From contig MU128960.1 in NCBI GenBank assembly GCA_014904985.1, forward strand, positions 1-64,000: a DNA stretch of 64,000 nucleotides. Reading direction: 5' to 3'. The position numbers and the translations under genes are program-made. Origin of the DNA: Hydnum rufescens UP504. Lineage: Eukaryota; Basidiomycota; Agaricomycetes; Cantharellales; Hydnaceae. The notes under the pieces were generated by a model, which worked only from the letters and a program-made list of their open reading frames with translations, did not search any database and was not told where the DNA came from. Shown one piece after another: positions 49,337 through 60,954 of the stretch. Numbering within the stretch: the stretch's first letter is position 1; each line of letters opens with the position of its first letter.

Positions 49337-51633
49337 CTACTGCGCATACACAATGTCCCCGCCATCGCCATCACCATCACCCTCACTCTCCTCGCCATCG
49401 CCCATGGGTTTCCAAGGACCAGTTGCACCAGGATTGACTTGTCTGGTATCTTGAACGACCACTTCATGGGCCTGTATCCAGCTGTGACCCGCGGGTCGAC
49501 ACACCATGTACGATACATTCCGTGACCACGATCCCAGCGTAAATGGGTTGGGTGGTTTTGTTCCGGGGGCATGAGCTTGATTACGAACCTACAATGGAGA
49601 CAAATCCAGTGATGAATGAGAATATGGGCACGGCACATTAGCGGAAGCACGCACTTGCTCAATAGTGGTAATATTGAGAAAAACGAGCTATAGGACACAG
49701 GTATGGTGGTAAGAACTCACGTTCCGCAAAAGGATGGATGCAGACATACCCGGATATGATATGAAAGTAATGTTAAGACGGGCCAGATGCATACCGCCGA
49801 AAGAGCGAAAACGACGGCAGTCCCGGGGGAAGCGGAAATTGCGCCGCGGAACCTGTGATGATCCCCACGAGCAAGAAAGTAGATATGAAGGGCCGAAGTG
49901 ACAATAATGTAGATGGCAGTGATGGACTGTGGAACTGGTTGAATAAAAGTATGACACCGCTACCGTGAATTGAAAGGAACTTACGACAGCGATCAAAAAT
50001 GTAAAGAAATGGGTGTAGTTGCGACGACCAATGCAGTTATTCACCCATTGGCAGTGGTGATCACAGCCGTCCACGCAGTTATCGCACTAGAAAAGGCATA
50101 AGACGTGGGAAGCATCTGCAGTAAAAAAAGAATTCTCGCCATCTTGCAGTGAGTGGACCTAGGGGGTCGGTATATCCTGCATGTCATGCAGTATTTGACA
50201 CGTACACTAGATTCGGTGTGGGCAAAATATTCAACAGGCGTTCGAAGGAGATATACGCTGAGACTTACATGCCAGCACGGACGCGTATATCCCTTTGGAG
50301 GGGAGCTGGTGGGTCATCGTCAGAGGGCGAGCCAGAGGAATATGGAGGGTCGGGGTCTAAATTCCGCGGTATGATACCGGGGTCCTTCAAAGCCTACGTG
50401 AACACAAAAGGACCCGTTCGTATAAATGGACCGCAACGAAGGGAATAGAAACGCATTGACACTCACAGTCATCAAAAGACTGATGATGCTGAGAAGGCAA
50501 ATGTATGCGGCAACAATGGGTACAGCCACACTCTGGTGGTGCCACCAGTACGGGGCCACACAACCAAACCATGTCCCCGCAATGCCAAATACCACGGTGA
50601 CAGTCGCAATGAAAGGAAGTGGCGAATCTCCTCCAGTGAGTGCCCTTCCCTGACAGAAGAAATAGTTTCTCGAAGGATGCATGGAGTAATTTCGAGCTGG
50701 TTTCCCAGTCTTCTCGTTCAAAACAACAGTAATGGGAGGGACAACGGCGGGCATCCGAGTCTGAAGGACGGGTGGTGGAATGATCGAGGATCTCCGAGTC
50801 GACCGCCCACCTGTAGGATAAAGGTGGCCGGCGCTAGGTGCATAAGTTGAAGGTGGCGCAAAATTATAGGACGGGGAGACAATGTGGCCTGGAGCAAGGT
50901 ATTCACGACCGTCATGGTTTGCAGATGAGGTCTTCTCTAAATCGAAACTCCTGCGAGAAGAGTCTCCACTTGGGCGGCCAAATATTCGGTCGAGGCTGAC
51001 TCGCATAGTCTTTCCGCCATCACCTCGATCGACGGCATGGCCTGAGTCGGAGTGGTCATTAGAAGACGGTAATAGCGGCTCTCGACTAGCTTTGGTCCGG
51101 TACGACAAGGGGCCACCAGAGGGTCCGATGGACGCGTCGTAGCCAGTCTGGCTCATGGCACTATCATCAAGCAAGCTCACGGGATTCTCTTCCGCTACAA
51201 GAGGGGTCGCAGACCGTGCCATTTGATCCAAGGGTATCGAGTCAGGATGGTCCTCTGATGGGGCGCGACCTCCATCTTTGCTAGTAACAGGATGAGTTGG
51301 GTCTAATTGAGGGATCAGGGGGCGGCGAGGGAAATTGGACGGTTTAGATGGTGAACGCTGAAGTGATTTGGAGGGACCAAATGGCATGGCTGCATTGGTT
51401 TTGTTTATTGGAGAAGGGCGTGCCTGCCCTGCTCGAAAGAAAGAGGCCGGTGGTAGGATTCCCCCCGCATGGCTTACAGAAGGCCTCCGCAAGGTCGAAT
51501 CAGGAGAGTCCGTTGAACGAGGATTCGACACCGTCGTAGCAGCTCTAGAGGATAGAACAGTATTCACTGATCCGGCGCGGGAAAGCAAACCGGTTGCCGT
51601 TTCATGGGGCGAAGCTGTCCCATAGAAGGACAT
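49337..51633 (-). CDS. ERF2: Palmitoyltransferase Erf2-type (DHHC)
   Basis: Membrane enzyme that S-palmitoylates proteins such as Ras, at the ER/Golgi. Starts [20 protein letters not shown] at 51633. A disordered N-terminal half of about 290 residues is Ser/Pro-rich. The catalytic part has [20 protein letters not shown] (conserved in Erf2), membrane segments [20 protein letters not shown] and [52 protein letters not shown], and DHHC in [20 protein letters not shown] followed by [16 protein letters not shown]. The end is [16 protein letters not shown]...DIVYAQ at 49337. The Cys-rich domain is complete. Five or six introns. The extended N-terminus is longer than in yeast but common in basidiomycetes. 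Confidence 0.92.
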
Positions 51634-52110
51634 GGTGGCATGCTGTGTTGGGTTGAGGGGCGGAGGGGCGTTGGTTTGATTTGAACCTTCGGAAGATAGG
51701 AAGAGGAAGGAAGGGAAGGTGGCCTAGTTTGTGGATCAGACATTCCGTCTGAGGTAGGAAGTGATTCCTATTAGTTGGGGCCTATTATTACAGTAAAGAT
51801 GACTAACAATAATGTTTGGGGAAGATAATAGCTACAGCAAATACGGGTGCTAGTGAGAAAGTCCAGAGATACTGTACTGCACCGAGAGTTGATAAGCTCT
51901 CGCCCAATGGGTGTTTAAATTATAAGAAATACGATACACACGAATAGGATAAAGCCTTAATGGGGAATGCGAAAGACAGACACCGCTCTACCGACAAACA
52001 GGCGCGGGAACGCCTCGAAGAAAACGACCCTGATCGCTTGACCACAAAATCTCGGCAGATGGCGAAACCGCACCAATTTGGATCAAAATTAGGAAATTAA
52101 ACTAAGGAAA
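51634..52110. other. Intergenic between ERF2 and BRX1
   Basis: 477 bp, AT-rich, no gene seen; ERF2 promoter plus BRX1 3' flank (both on the minus strand). Confidence 0.5.
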
Positions 52111-53276
52111 CTACGCAAAGATCTTGCTGACAGCCAGTTCCGATTCGGGCAGTTTTCGATTTTCCTGCCTCTCCGCCCTCTCCAACGTATCCAGCTTTCT
52201 CTGGCGATATTTTGACCCCAGGACTCGTTTGGCCGCAGAGCGCACAGCCGCCGGCGTGACAAACTCTGAATTGGCAATAATGGTTCGTTGTTAACGAGTG
52301 TTTCTGTAAAGCGGGTAGGAGGCCACTCACCTGGGTTGGAAAATACCGTTGCTCCACCAAAAGCACCTTCGAATATTCGAATAGGTGTCAACACGAAACG
52401 TGGACCGATTTCGACAAGGGACGTTGACACAGGTCCGTTGGGTTTACTTGGGTCCTTCTCCACAATCTACTGGGCGATCAATTGACGCTTCAGTAAAAGG
52501 GACACTGCACACGTACTTGGAAATTTCGGAACCATATCTTGGAGTCAACGACGGAGAACGTAAGGATGTGGTCGATGAATGGTTTCGCCCGCCGAGCTTC
52601 AGGAGGCACAGAAAAAATCTGTGCGCGGAAAGTGAATTTACTTGCTGGAATGAGATTCGTGGAACCACTTACATGCGTGAAAACTTCCTTCATGAGTTTC
52701 CAATGTTCATCGGTGTCGAATGTACTATCGAATGACACGATACCACGACTCCCTTTCAAGCAATTCCCAGTCATCTTAAGCTCGTCCATCGTATGTACAT
52801 TCTGGACGTGCATCTTGATACTTGGGCCGTTGGGCGTTTTCGCGGCCCACATGTACAAATCTTCATGACGACGGGCTTCGAAATAAATCGCATTGTTGCA
52901 ATTATGAAGGTCTGCAAGCTCAGGGAGGAGATGCAAGTGATTTTTCGAGTCTAATTTTGCATCTGGGGAGTAGCACAAGGTCGATGCAGCAGTAAGTGTG
53001 CACCCCAGCTAAAAGTAGGATATCTGGACACCGCGCACCTTTTTTGACATGGGGGAGTAGGGCCTCCAAGTCGTTCATGAAATGCCGCATGCGGTGTGTC
53101 ACACCTCTGGACGACAGCATGAGGACACGCTGCTTGTTGCGTCTCTTCTTGGGAGGCTGACTCTCGTCTACAGCCTCGTCGACATCCATATCGCTCTCCT
53201 TTCTCTTCTCCTTACCCTTACCCTTTGCTGCGGAGAGCTCAACTGCCCGTTTCGCGGTGCCATGTAGAGTGGCCAT
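52111..53276 (-). CDS. BRX1: Ribosome biogenesis protein Brx1 (Brix domain)
   Basis: Nucleolar factor needed for 60S subunit assembly, binding 27S pre-rRNA. Start MATLHGTAKRAVELSAAKGK at 53276; the upstream codons in the frame are not ATG. A basic/acidic N-terminus with PPKKRRNKQRVLMLSSRGVT leads into the Brix domain: HRMRHFMNDLEALLPHVKK, after an intron AKLDSKNHLHLLPELADLHN, NNAIYFEARRHEDLYMWAAK, PNGPSIKMHVQNVHTMDELK, GNCLKGSRGIVSFD, IFSVPPEARRAKPFIDHILT, and GPRFVLTPIRIFEGAFGGAT. The end KYRQRKLDTLERAERQENRK...SKIFA is at 52111. Four or five introns of about 50-70 bp. Very high similarity to the family, no frame problem seen. Confidence 0.95.
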
Positions 53277-53528
53277 AAGTCTTACGGACACAAGTCCAAT
53301 TTTTTGGATGAAGACATCACGTGCAATTCAAGACTCGCTTTTTTGTTCACAACCAGATACCATTCTTTCGGGGATCTTTATCCCCCTGAAAGCCCCAAAC
53401 GAGCTACAAGGCGCGAAAATTGAACAAGGAAGGTGAAAAGCATAAGTACTAAGTCGTCGTCGCGGGAAGTCCTGGTCCGACGAGAATATGTTCAAGAAAG
53501 GAAGTTGTGCATAGCCACACCGATTTTT

Positions 53529-54975
53529 TCACTGCATAGGGGCCGCTGCTTGGCCTGAGAGTCTCTGCCTCTCTGTCTCCAGTCGCTACACCGAAATATA
53601 TTATTATAAACTACCATGCGATAGTTGGGGGGGGGCTTACGTGGTACAATAGTTGGACAGCCATGCTCACATTCGGCGGGCTCCGGTGATGATAACAAGT
53701 CTCTCACCATTCGGTGGGCCAGAACTACCGGCAGGAGTTGCACCCGGTTCCATAATCCTAATTTGGCTTGCGCTCATGCTCCTGATCTCATTGATCTTGC
53801 TTCCTCCTTTGCCAATAATACATCCTACAAGATCGTTTGGAATAAAGATCTGTTGAGTCTGTTGCGCCATCGTGGGGTCGGCAGGTGCAAGGGCATAGGC
53901 TCCAGTGGAGGTCGAATGCTGCCCATATCCGTAAGCCACCGGCGCCGTCCGCGGGCCACGTGAGCTATGACCCGACGACGGACGATACGATGAGTTGGAT
54001 GAGGTGGGGGCGAGAGCACCTGCTTCAATAAGAATGTTCCCGACATAATAGGTCGCGATATGGATAGCATCGGCAACACCAGAAACGCTGAGCACGCGCT
54101 AAAATGGATAAACCGGGACACGTCAGCCCAACAACTAGAGCAGAAAAAGCTCATATCATGCCTCGGTTGATCCTGGAAGCATACCCTCACTTGCATTCAG
54201 CTTAGCCCCACTGGCGTCTTGTATCTCCTTGATTTTTGTACCAGCTTTGCCAATAACTGAGCCCATACGAGAGTTTGGAATGATGAATTTGATGGTCACG
54301 GCTCTGCTTCCAGGAACGGAGGGCACATCGAATGGCTCGTCATTGATGCGTCGCACAATCAAGCCGAAAGCCTATCAGCAGTAGGATGAGACGTTTTGAT
54401 CTTATCCTCAAGACCATCAAGAATAGGTTATTGAGGCGTACTTTGGACACGGCATCAAGAGCGCCACTGACGTTGAGTATCCTCTCGGGGTTTCCAGGGA
54501 TACTCTCAGAGACCATGACTCTGGCACCAGATTTTTCCCTGATCTCGTTTACATGTGAGCCTCCTTTACCGATGATGATCGAAGCGTCCTGGGTCACGAT
54601 CAGGCAACGGAGATGAATTTGCTGTGAAGGAACAGCAGGAGCAGCGGGTGCACTGGTCACGGGTGCTGGAAGGGCCTCTTTTCCTCCGGGGGCACTGGTG
54701 AGGGTCGCCGCAGGGGTGGACGTAGCAGGTCCGGATCCCGAGGTGGAGTCACCCATGGCGATATCACCTGAGGGGGTAGTATTGTCGTCCGAGGTGGGAT
54801 TCGTGCCACCGTTCTCCTTCATCGTTGATGGTGTATGTGCAGACGATGTAGAGGTGGATGGCTTGCCGTCATTGGCAGCCTCCTTGGGACTCGTGGAGAT
54901 GTTCTGTCGTTTATTTGCGTGCTGTGTCTCGGGCTCTGGGGAACGGGAGCGCTTGAGGGATGATTCTTCTGGCAT
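53529..54975 (-). CDS. Triple KH-domain RNA-binding protein (PCBP/Pbp2/Rnc1-like)
   Basis: Poly(C)-binding-protein-like regulator of mRNA stability or translation. Start MPEESSLKRSRSPEPETQHA at 54975. The N-terminus is Ser/Thr/Pro-rich. KH1: LRCLIVTQDASIIIGKGGSH; KH2: VTIKFIIPNSRMGSVIGKAG; KH3: QQIFIPNDLVGCIIGKGGSK; each has an intact GxxG loop. Between KH2 and KH3 is a Ser/Tyr-rich linker. The end reads ITG + SPPNVSMAVQLLYH and, after a last intron, RLETERQRLSGQAAAPMQ at 53529; this needs one extra base near 53681-53684, else the protein stops after ITGARRM (53667). Architecture fits S. pombe Rnc1 and yeast Pbp2. It diverges from UBC9 with 226 bp between starts. Confidence 0.88.
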
Positions 54976-55201
54976 GAGTGGGTGCAGGGGCAAGGAAAAG
55001 ATTCAGGTGTTCGGAGCGGGGTGGACGAGAGGGTCTGAGCGGTGGGAGGCGGGCGGGAAGTACATGCCGGGAGTATGAGGGGTTGGTTGGGGTTAAGCGT
55101 GGGGGGAAGGAAGACAACTGACCTTGGCCTGAAGCACCTCTATTCCACTGACTGTAAAAAGCGGAGACTGCCGAAGGCCACGCCTCATTCAACGCCCCAG
55201 G

Positions 55202-56060
55202 ATGTCTGGAATATCTCGTACTCGACTCGCAGAGGAGCGCAAGCAGTGGCGCAAGGACCATCCCTTCGTGAATATATGTGCTACCCTTCGTCATAGACCT
55301 GCTCAGTTCTGCATTTTCATAGGGTTTTTACGCGCGCCCTGTGAAGTCCCAAGATGGGTCATTAAATCTCCTCGAATGGGAGGTCGGCATTCCTGGAAAG
55401 GCCGGAGTACGCTCGGAAATGGCTACCTTATGTACTCGGAATAATTAAAGCTCGTTCACAGACCGCCTGGGAAGGCGGCGTTTACAAACTAATCATGGTC
55501 TTCCCTGAAGGCGCGTTGAATTACCACGAATATTGCTATCGATCTCATTTTCTTCCCCATTTGTAGAATATCCATCCAAGCCACCTAAATGTCCGTCCCG
55601 CCAGGCGTGCTCTTGCTCCTGCTAATGCAGCGAACCATACAGGTAAATTCACCCCGCCACTGTTTCATCCGAACGTGTATCCATCCGGTACTGTCTGTCT
55701 CTCGATCTTGGACGAGGAAAAGTCCTGGAAGGCCGCGATAACGATCAAACAGGTCTACCCCTTTCTCTGATAGATGTATATTCCTTGGCGCTGATGAACT
55801 CTAGATCTTACTGGGTATCCAAGACTTGCTGAACGATCCGAATGCGAGCGATCCGGCGCAAACTGAGGCATATACCCTTTTTAAGTGCGTGATATTATCC
55901 GGTTGAAGTTCAACCTGCTTAGACTATGAATTAGAAACGACAAGGTGGCTTATGAGTTGGGTATTCGCTTCTGATTCTTCAATTGCCGCTTGGCAACTGA
56001 AACTATGCAATACTTAGGAAACGGATTCGGATGCAGGCAAGGGAGAATATACCGAAGTAA
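55202..56060 (+). CDS. UBC9: SUMO-conjugating enzyme Ubc9
   Basis: E2 enzyme that transfers SUMO to target lysines; nuclear. Read across introns: [47 protein letters not shown] + [45 protein letters not shown] (active-site Cys in [14 protein letters not shown]), [20 protein letters not shown], and [13 protein letters not shown] at the end. All Ubc9 blocks are present and the length (about 158 residues) is normal. Seven introns for such a small gene. The intron after FPE appears to use a GC donor (GCGCGT), since exon borders around EEYPSK allow no GT. Orthology is very secure. Confidence 0.95.
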
Positions 56061-56317
56061 GACTGTACTTTGGATCACCTTCGTTAATCCATTTCTGTCT
56101 CTCTTCTCATTTCTTACATTCAAATGCGCGGTTGTAATATCTTCTTGCTTAATTTGAAGTTGAGGAGTCGAGGTCTTCAGTTGATACTAGCCAAAGCACC
56201 TCAGGGAAACCGCCGAGTATCGTGATGACATACAGATACAAAAGGGTCATGAGTGTGGATAAATAGAATGTCAAAAATAATGCGAAGGGGCATCCAGACT
56301 AAATTCGACAATGTACT
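56061..56317. other. Convergent 3' flanks of UBC9 and mS38
   Basis: 257 bp, AT-rich, no gene seen. Confidence 0.5.
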
Positions 56318-57269
56318 CTATTTGCCCAGTCGGCGTCGCTCAGCGCGTTGCAGCTGTAGAGACTATCAGCACCAGTTAAGAACAAGAGAAGCGCTGTCGT
56401 GTTCACCTTTCTGCGCTTCTTGTATCTGGATGGAGTAATGACAACTAAATCAGCAGCGTCATGAAATAAACAATAAGAATGACCCACTTGTGCTTGGTTA
56501 TCTTCTTTCTGCGTTTTCTCTTGACGCTGTCCATCTCCACAATCATTTCTTCGCTCTCAAGTCCGAGGTTGGAAAGCACAGTTGCCCACTCGCGGCTTGA
56601 CTGTACGCGCTGTACGACCATAGCACGGGCAAGGAGTCTAGCTGTATCAGCATCTGCCTCGGGATCTTCCACTCCCATTTCTTCCGCATTGTCGGAGGCA
56701 GATGGGTTTTCAGCAGAATCGGCACTGGCGCTAATCTCGCCCCCGAGGACAGAAGGAGGAGATGGCCGAAAGAGAGAAGAGATGGGTTGGTCCAGAAGCA
56801 ACAGCGGTCGGTGTTGCGAGAAAAAGGAATGGAGATGAAGACTTGGGAGCGGAGGATGAGGGTGGAATGGGGGACGAAAAGGCGCCGGAGAGTCTGATCC
56901 CGATAAAGACGAAGAAGACGTAGGCGAAGATAAAGATGTCGATGGTGAAGGGGGAGATGCGGATGACAGGGAAGTCGATGTATTTGTTTCGTCGTTGGAA
57001 TCAACGCTGGCAACATGAGGATGATCCGGTGTCGGATTCACATTATTATTAGGGGATGTATCTGCTGCGTTTGTCGCACGTGTAGATACGACAGTGGGTG
57101 CACCATTGGATACTGCAGGAGGAGGCTTGCCTGAACGGGGTGGAGTTTTGGGCGGTTTCGACGAATTAAAGAAACGGCCACTACCACCCCCAGGTTTCTG
57201 TGAGAAGTACGAATAGGAGCGCCTACGCACCAGGGGCGACGCCCACAACAAACGCCGTGGCAACAACAT
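56318..57269 (-). CDS. Mitochondrial small ribosomal subunit protein mS38 (Cox24/AURKAIP1-like)
   Basis: Mitoribosomal protein; in yeast (Cox24/Qri5) needed for COX1, COX2 and COX3 translation. Start MLLPRRLLWASPLVRRRSYS gives a good mitochondrial presequence. The middle is a long Ser/Pro-rich linker without a domain. The conserved tail reads ARAMVVQRVQSSREW, EMDSVKRKRRKKITKHK and then crosses two introns: a 19-nt exon (56407-56425) for YKKRRK and a last 36-nt exon for LQRAERRRLGK. This short very basic C-terminus, ending RRRLGK, is the diagnostic mS38 signature. Without the two small exons the protein would run into unrelated sequence, so the splicing model is well supported. Diverges from the HAD gene with 100 bp between starts. 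Confidence 0.88.
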
Positions 57270-57369
57270 GGCGCTAACCCAGTAGTGAGTGACTTGGCTC
57301 ACGGCTGTTCCCTCAGGCTCGGGATTTGCCTTTATCCTTTTGTGTGCGTCTCTGTGATCGTTTGGGCCG

Positions 57370-58457
57370 ATGGTTTCATTTTTTGTTGATGCTGTTCTTT
57401 TCGATATGGTTAACATCTTCACACCATTTCCTATGAATCGATATGGTGCGCTTACCGTGATTTGGTCAGGACGGCGTAAGATTGCTTTAAGTTGCCACGA
57501 TTAAAATATAACGGTCGAACTGTGTTCAGACTCTCGTCGATTCCACGCCAGGAGTGATCAAAGCATGGACCTCGTTCGCAGCCGATGAGAAATACGAACA
57601 TTTGCAACTTGATGTACCCAAGGTCTTGCAAGGTAGATCGATATTAGCACCTGTCTTGAAGGTGCTCCTTGGATTCGGCGGTGCCACCTCACCCATAGAG
57701 CTTAATCTCAGCTACCCATGGGGTCCGATTGGTCGAAAGCCTGCACAGATGGTTTAACATTACAGATCCTGATGAACTGCAAGTTAAGTACCATTGAATA
57801 TGGATCCGACCTCTAACCGACCTCCTGCCAATCTTCTCATCTCAGCACAGGCCGAATCAAAACGCTTTGAGGAAGAGGTCATCGCCGGCGGCCCGGTTAT
57901 CCTTCCTGGAGTAGAACTGCTTCTCCAACAGGTCAGTCCAGCTTATTTATACCCATTAATGTGTTCCCCCTAATGTGGCCGCTTTTTGATGCCAATATTA
58001 TCAGCTCGCAGATCTGCCTAACGCTGGGGTAGATCCCAAATGGACGATCGTTACCTCTTCTACATCATTCTATGCCCCTCAAGCCCTCAAAGCAGCAGGG
58101 ATATTAATGCCCCTTCGATCGTCACTTCTGAAGACGTGGCACGAGGGAAGCCTGCTCCCGATCCGTATCTAGAAGGTGCGAAGCGATGCAATGCGGATCC
58201 GACTCGCACCCTAGTGGTGGAAGATGCACCTTCGGGAATTAGAAGTGGTCGGGCCGCTGGAGCTAAAACTCTGGCTGTCTTGACTAGCCACACTGAGGAG
58301 GAGATGCTCGCGTCTGGTGTTGAACCTGATTATATCGTTAGAGACTTGTCGCAGTACGGACTGTATTTTTCCCGTCGCTGCATCCGCATCTGACTTCCAT
58401 CGTAGCGTTTCTGTCCGCTGGGCTGGTGGGAAGATCCAGATCACCATCAGTAGTTAG
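57370..58457 (+). CDS. HAD-family phosphatase (glycerol-3-phosphatase/2-deoxyglucose-6-phosphatase type)
   Basis: Small-molecule phosphatase of the HAD superfamily, closest in pattern to yeast Gpp1/Dog-type enzymes. Exon 1 is 39 nt (MVSFFVDAVLFDM), then a 6-nt exon GACGGC (57470-57475, D-G), then TLVDSTPGVIKAWTSFAADE: together they make motif I, FDMDGTLVDST. Further: ISATHGVRLVESLHRWFN, AESKRFEEEVIAGGPVILPG, WTIVTSSTSFYAPQALKAAG (motif II TSS), SIVTSEDVARGKPAPDPYLE (motif III Lys), VVEDAPSGIRSGRAAGAKTL (motif IV EDA). The last exon VSVRWAGGKIQITISS ends at 58457. One base is missing in the G run 58098-58100 between KAAG and the next block. The cap domain is present. Confidence 0.87.
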
Positions 58458-58746
58458 AGGGATTTGTCCTGTAAATATGTAGAAGTTCACATGCATGGCT
58501 ACGAGTTGTACTGATAATACCTGGTAAAATGGTATGGATTATCACAATAGTGGACCTGCATCAATTACAGTCTTAATGGCATTAATATTGGGGAGTCTTC
58601 ATACGACCGGCATACTGGGCCAGAGGAGGATTGATAACTGAATATACTTCGTGGCTGTTTGTTGTTATTTGCGCCGAGGCCCTGGTCCTCCGTCTCCTGT
58701 TTCTTATTCTCGTCTAGATTGACCTTCTGCGTTAAGCCAGAATCAT

Positions 58747-60881
58747 ATGGCCAGAACAGTCGGGAAATCTAAATCACGCCGTCAGGATGACGAGGATGAT
58801 GATGACGATGGCGGTTTTGGAAGCTTGGAAGGTGCGCGAAGCATGATACAACCGGCCTACCCAATTCCAACTCGGAGTGCACTTGTGTTTCCCCATTCAC
58901 GTAGAAATAAGGAGGGACCCTAAGAACCCTCCCTCGTCCACTTCCAGTCACACGCGTCCCGGTCCCGCGCAAGCAGGTCCTAGTGGTATAAAGAAACGTA
59001 AACTTGACAGCGCCTCTGGACCGTCCCATCCTATAATTATCGAAGATGAAGAGTCCGGGGACGGGTTTGATACTTCTGACGCAAATAGGCTTGCAACTGT
59101 TGTTGAAGACGATATCAGCGCGGAGCGGGCGAATGAAATCGTAGAGCTTCCGCCTGCCACAACGGGAAAAGGGAAAGGGAAGGCTGCCTCTGTGTCTGCT
59201 TCATCATCATCCAAAAACAAAGCAAACAAGGCCCCCTCGAAAACTGGCCAGCCTTCAGAAGGAGCGGTCGCTTCCACATCTAGAAACAGGCCAGCCGGCA
59301 GCGAGGCGGGTTTAAACGGATCCTCTGCTGTTCCTTTTCGATCTTCCCTTCATAACCCCGTCGATCTTAAAAAATCAGACTCGCAATGGCACGCGACAGT
59401 AGATCGGGTATAGTCTGTCCATTGTTGGTTCCTCGTCTTGTGCTTATCGCTCATCCTTTACCCATTATACCACTTATCCCTGTCGCTTTCTCCTGACCTC
59501 GCGCGGTAATTCTTATTCCCAATAGCTCGTAAAAGAATGCGATACCTTTGCGCAACAGTTCCGCGATTTAGCCCATACGCGCGAGACAGAGGCAGAGAAA
59601 TCCCTGAGGGAATATCGACTCGCGACTGAGCAACATGCCAAAAGTGAGTCCTCTGGGACATGCTCTTCCGTACCTACCCCTCCTTTATTTCCAAATGTCA
59701 TTTGGTGACTTCCGAGGCACGCTGTCATCGTTTTTCTATGCTTGATGTCTTTCTTGTTTCGTGAACCCCTTTGATCTCATTTGCCTACGAACCAGCCCAG
59801 GATGGAATAATCCAGAGACTTACAACACAGATATCTCGAATGGATGAATTAGCAAAATCAGGGCGTCATTCTTCTCTCAGCCTCCTTACCCGGGAAGCCT
59901 CGGATGTACGCTTTCAGCAGTACGAAGCAAGGTTGCTGGAGCAAGAGGCAGAGATAGCAGAACTGAAGAAATCTGTGGGGGAGAAGATAAAGAGTTGAAG
60001 GCGAAAGATGGTGAAAGTGCGTTTGTTCCCTCCCTCCCTCTGTTTTGAAATCGGCCCTTCGATCCTGGGGCTCTACATTCCCCTTGTATCATTCATGCTT
60101 CGCCACCATTTCGCACCTCATTGTCATATTGCTTATTCCGTTCCTTTGGATTTCCAAATCAGTCAGAGAGATCAGAAGGGAACTCGCGGCCGAGATCGAG
60201 CTCTCGCGGAAGAACCTTGAACTCCAGCAAAAAGCCCGTCTACAGGCCTCTCATGGGTCCAGTTCATCACAAGTAGTTGGTCAGGGCGTTCCTGCATCTC
60301 CCCGCAATGGATTCCAAATGAGTGCGAACGCGCATATCATATGCCTCTACGAGGAACTCTCCAAAGTCCTGGTAACAAATTGCAAGCGCAAACGTGGGCC
60401 GAATGGGGAGGAGCCACTATTTACTTGTGTCGTAACTAATAAACAACAGTGTGAGTGCTTGCTATCTTTACCCTCCCCAAGCACTCGCCGACGGCGCCTT
60501 CACGCTAAATTACGGCATTTCTTCCATTTGACCACTGCAGCACTCCATTTCACCCTAGAACACACAAGGGAGATAATAGAAACATCGGACATGGATAAGC
60601 CATCGATATCCCAGGACTGGCTTTGGTACGTGCCGATGAATTTGGACAAGGAGTCTCAAGACTTCGTAAAGAATCTTTCCTTCCTATCGAGCTCCTTCAA
60701 GTTCCCACAAGATCAAGGTCTTCATTTTCTTGGCCAATTACTTTCCCGCATGGGATTCGATGTACCATACGTCAAGAGTGTCGGGGAGGATGACGATACC
60801 GAGCCAGATGATGAGAACGCCTTAACGGCGAGAGGGGAAGTCATGGAAGAAGATGAGATTCAGGTTGTGGAACAACCGTAA
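58747..60881 (+). CDS. Csm1/Pcs1-like chromosome segregation protein
   Basis: Probable monopolin/kinetochore-associated coiled-coil protein. Starts MARTVGKSKSRRQDDEDDDD; the first 200 residues are disordered, with basic KKRKLD and acidic stretches. The coiled coil spans FAQQFRDLAHTRETEAEKSL, AQDGIIQRLTTQISRMDELA, QQYEARLLEQEAEIAELKKS and REIRRELAAEIELSRKNLEL. The C-terminal globular part, ICLYEELSKVLVTNCKRKRG, CVVTNKQQ, LHFTLEHTREII, WLWYVPMNLDKESQDFVKNL and LHFLGQLLSRM, follows the Csm1 domain order (YEDLT..., Q-x-G-x-x-LHF, Y-x-P-x-LD). The family call is from this pattern and is moderate. About seven introns; the acidic end is at 60881. Converges with the asparaginase gene, 73 bp apart. 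Confidence 0.65.
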
Positions 60882-60954
60882 ACTTGAGAATGATATTAGT
60901 AGTTCTTTGTTTGGTTTTTACTATTTTAACGAGGACATCTACTTCATAATCGGT

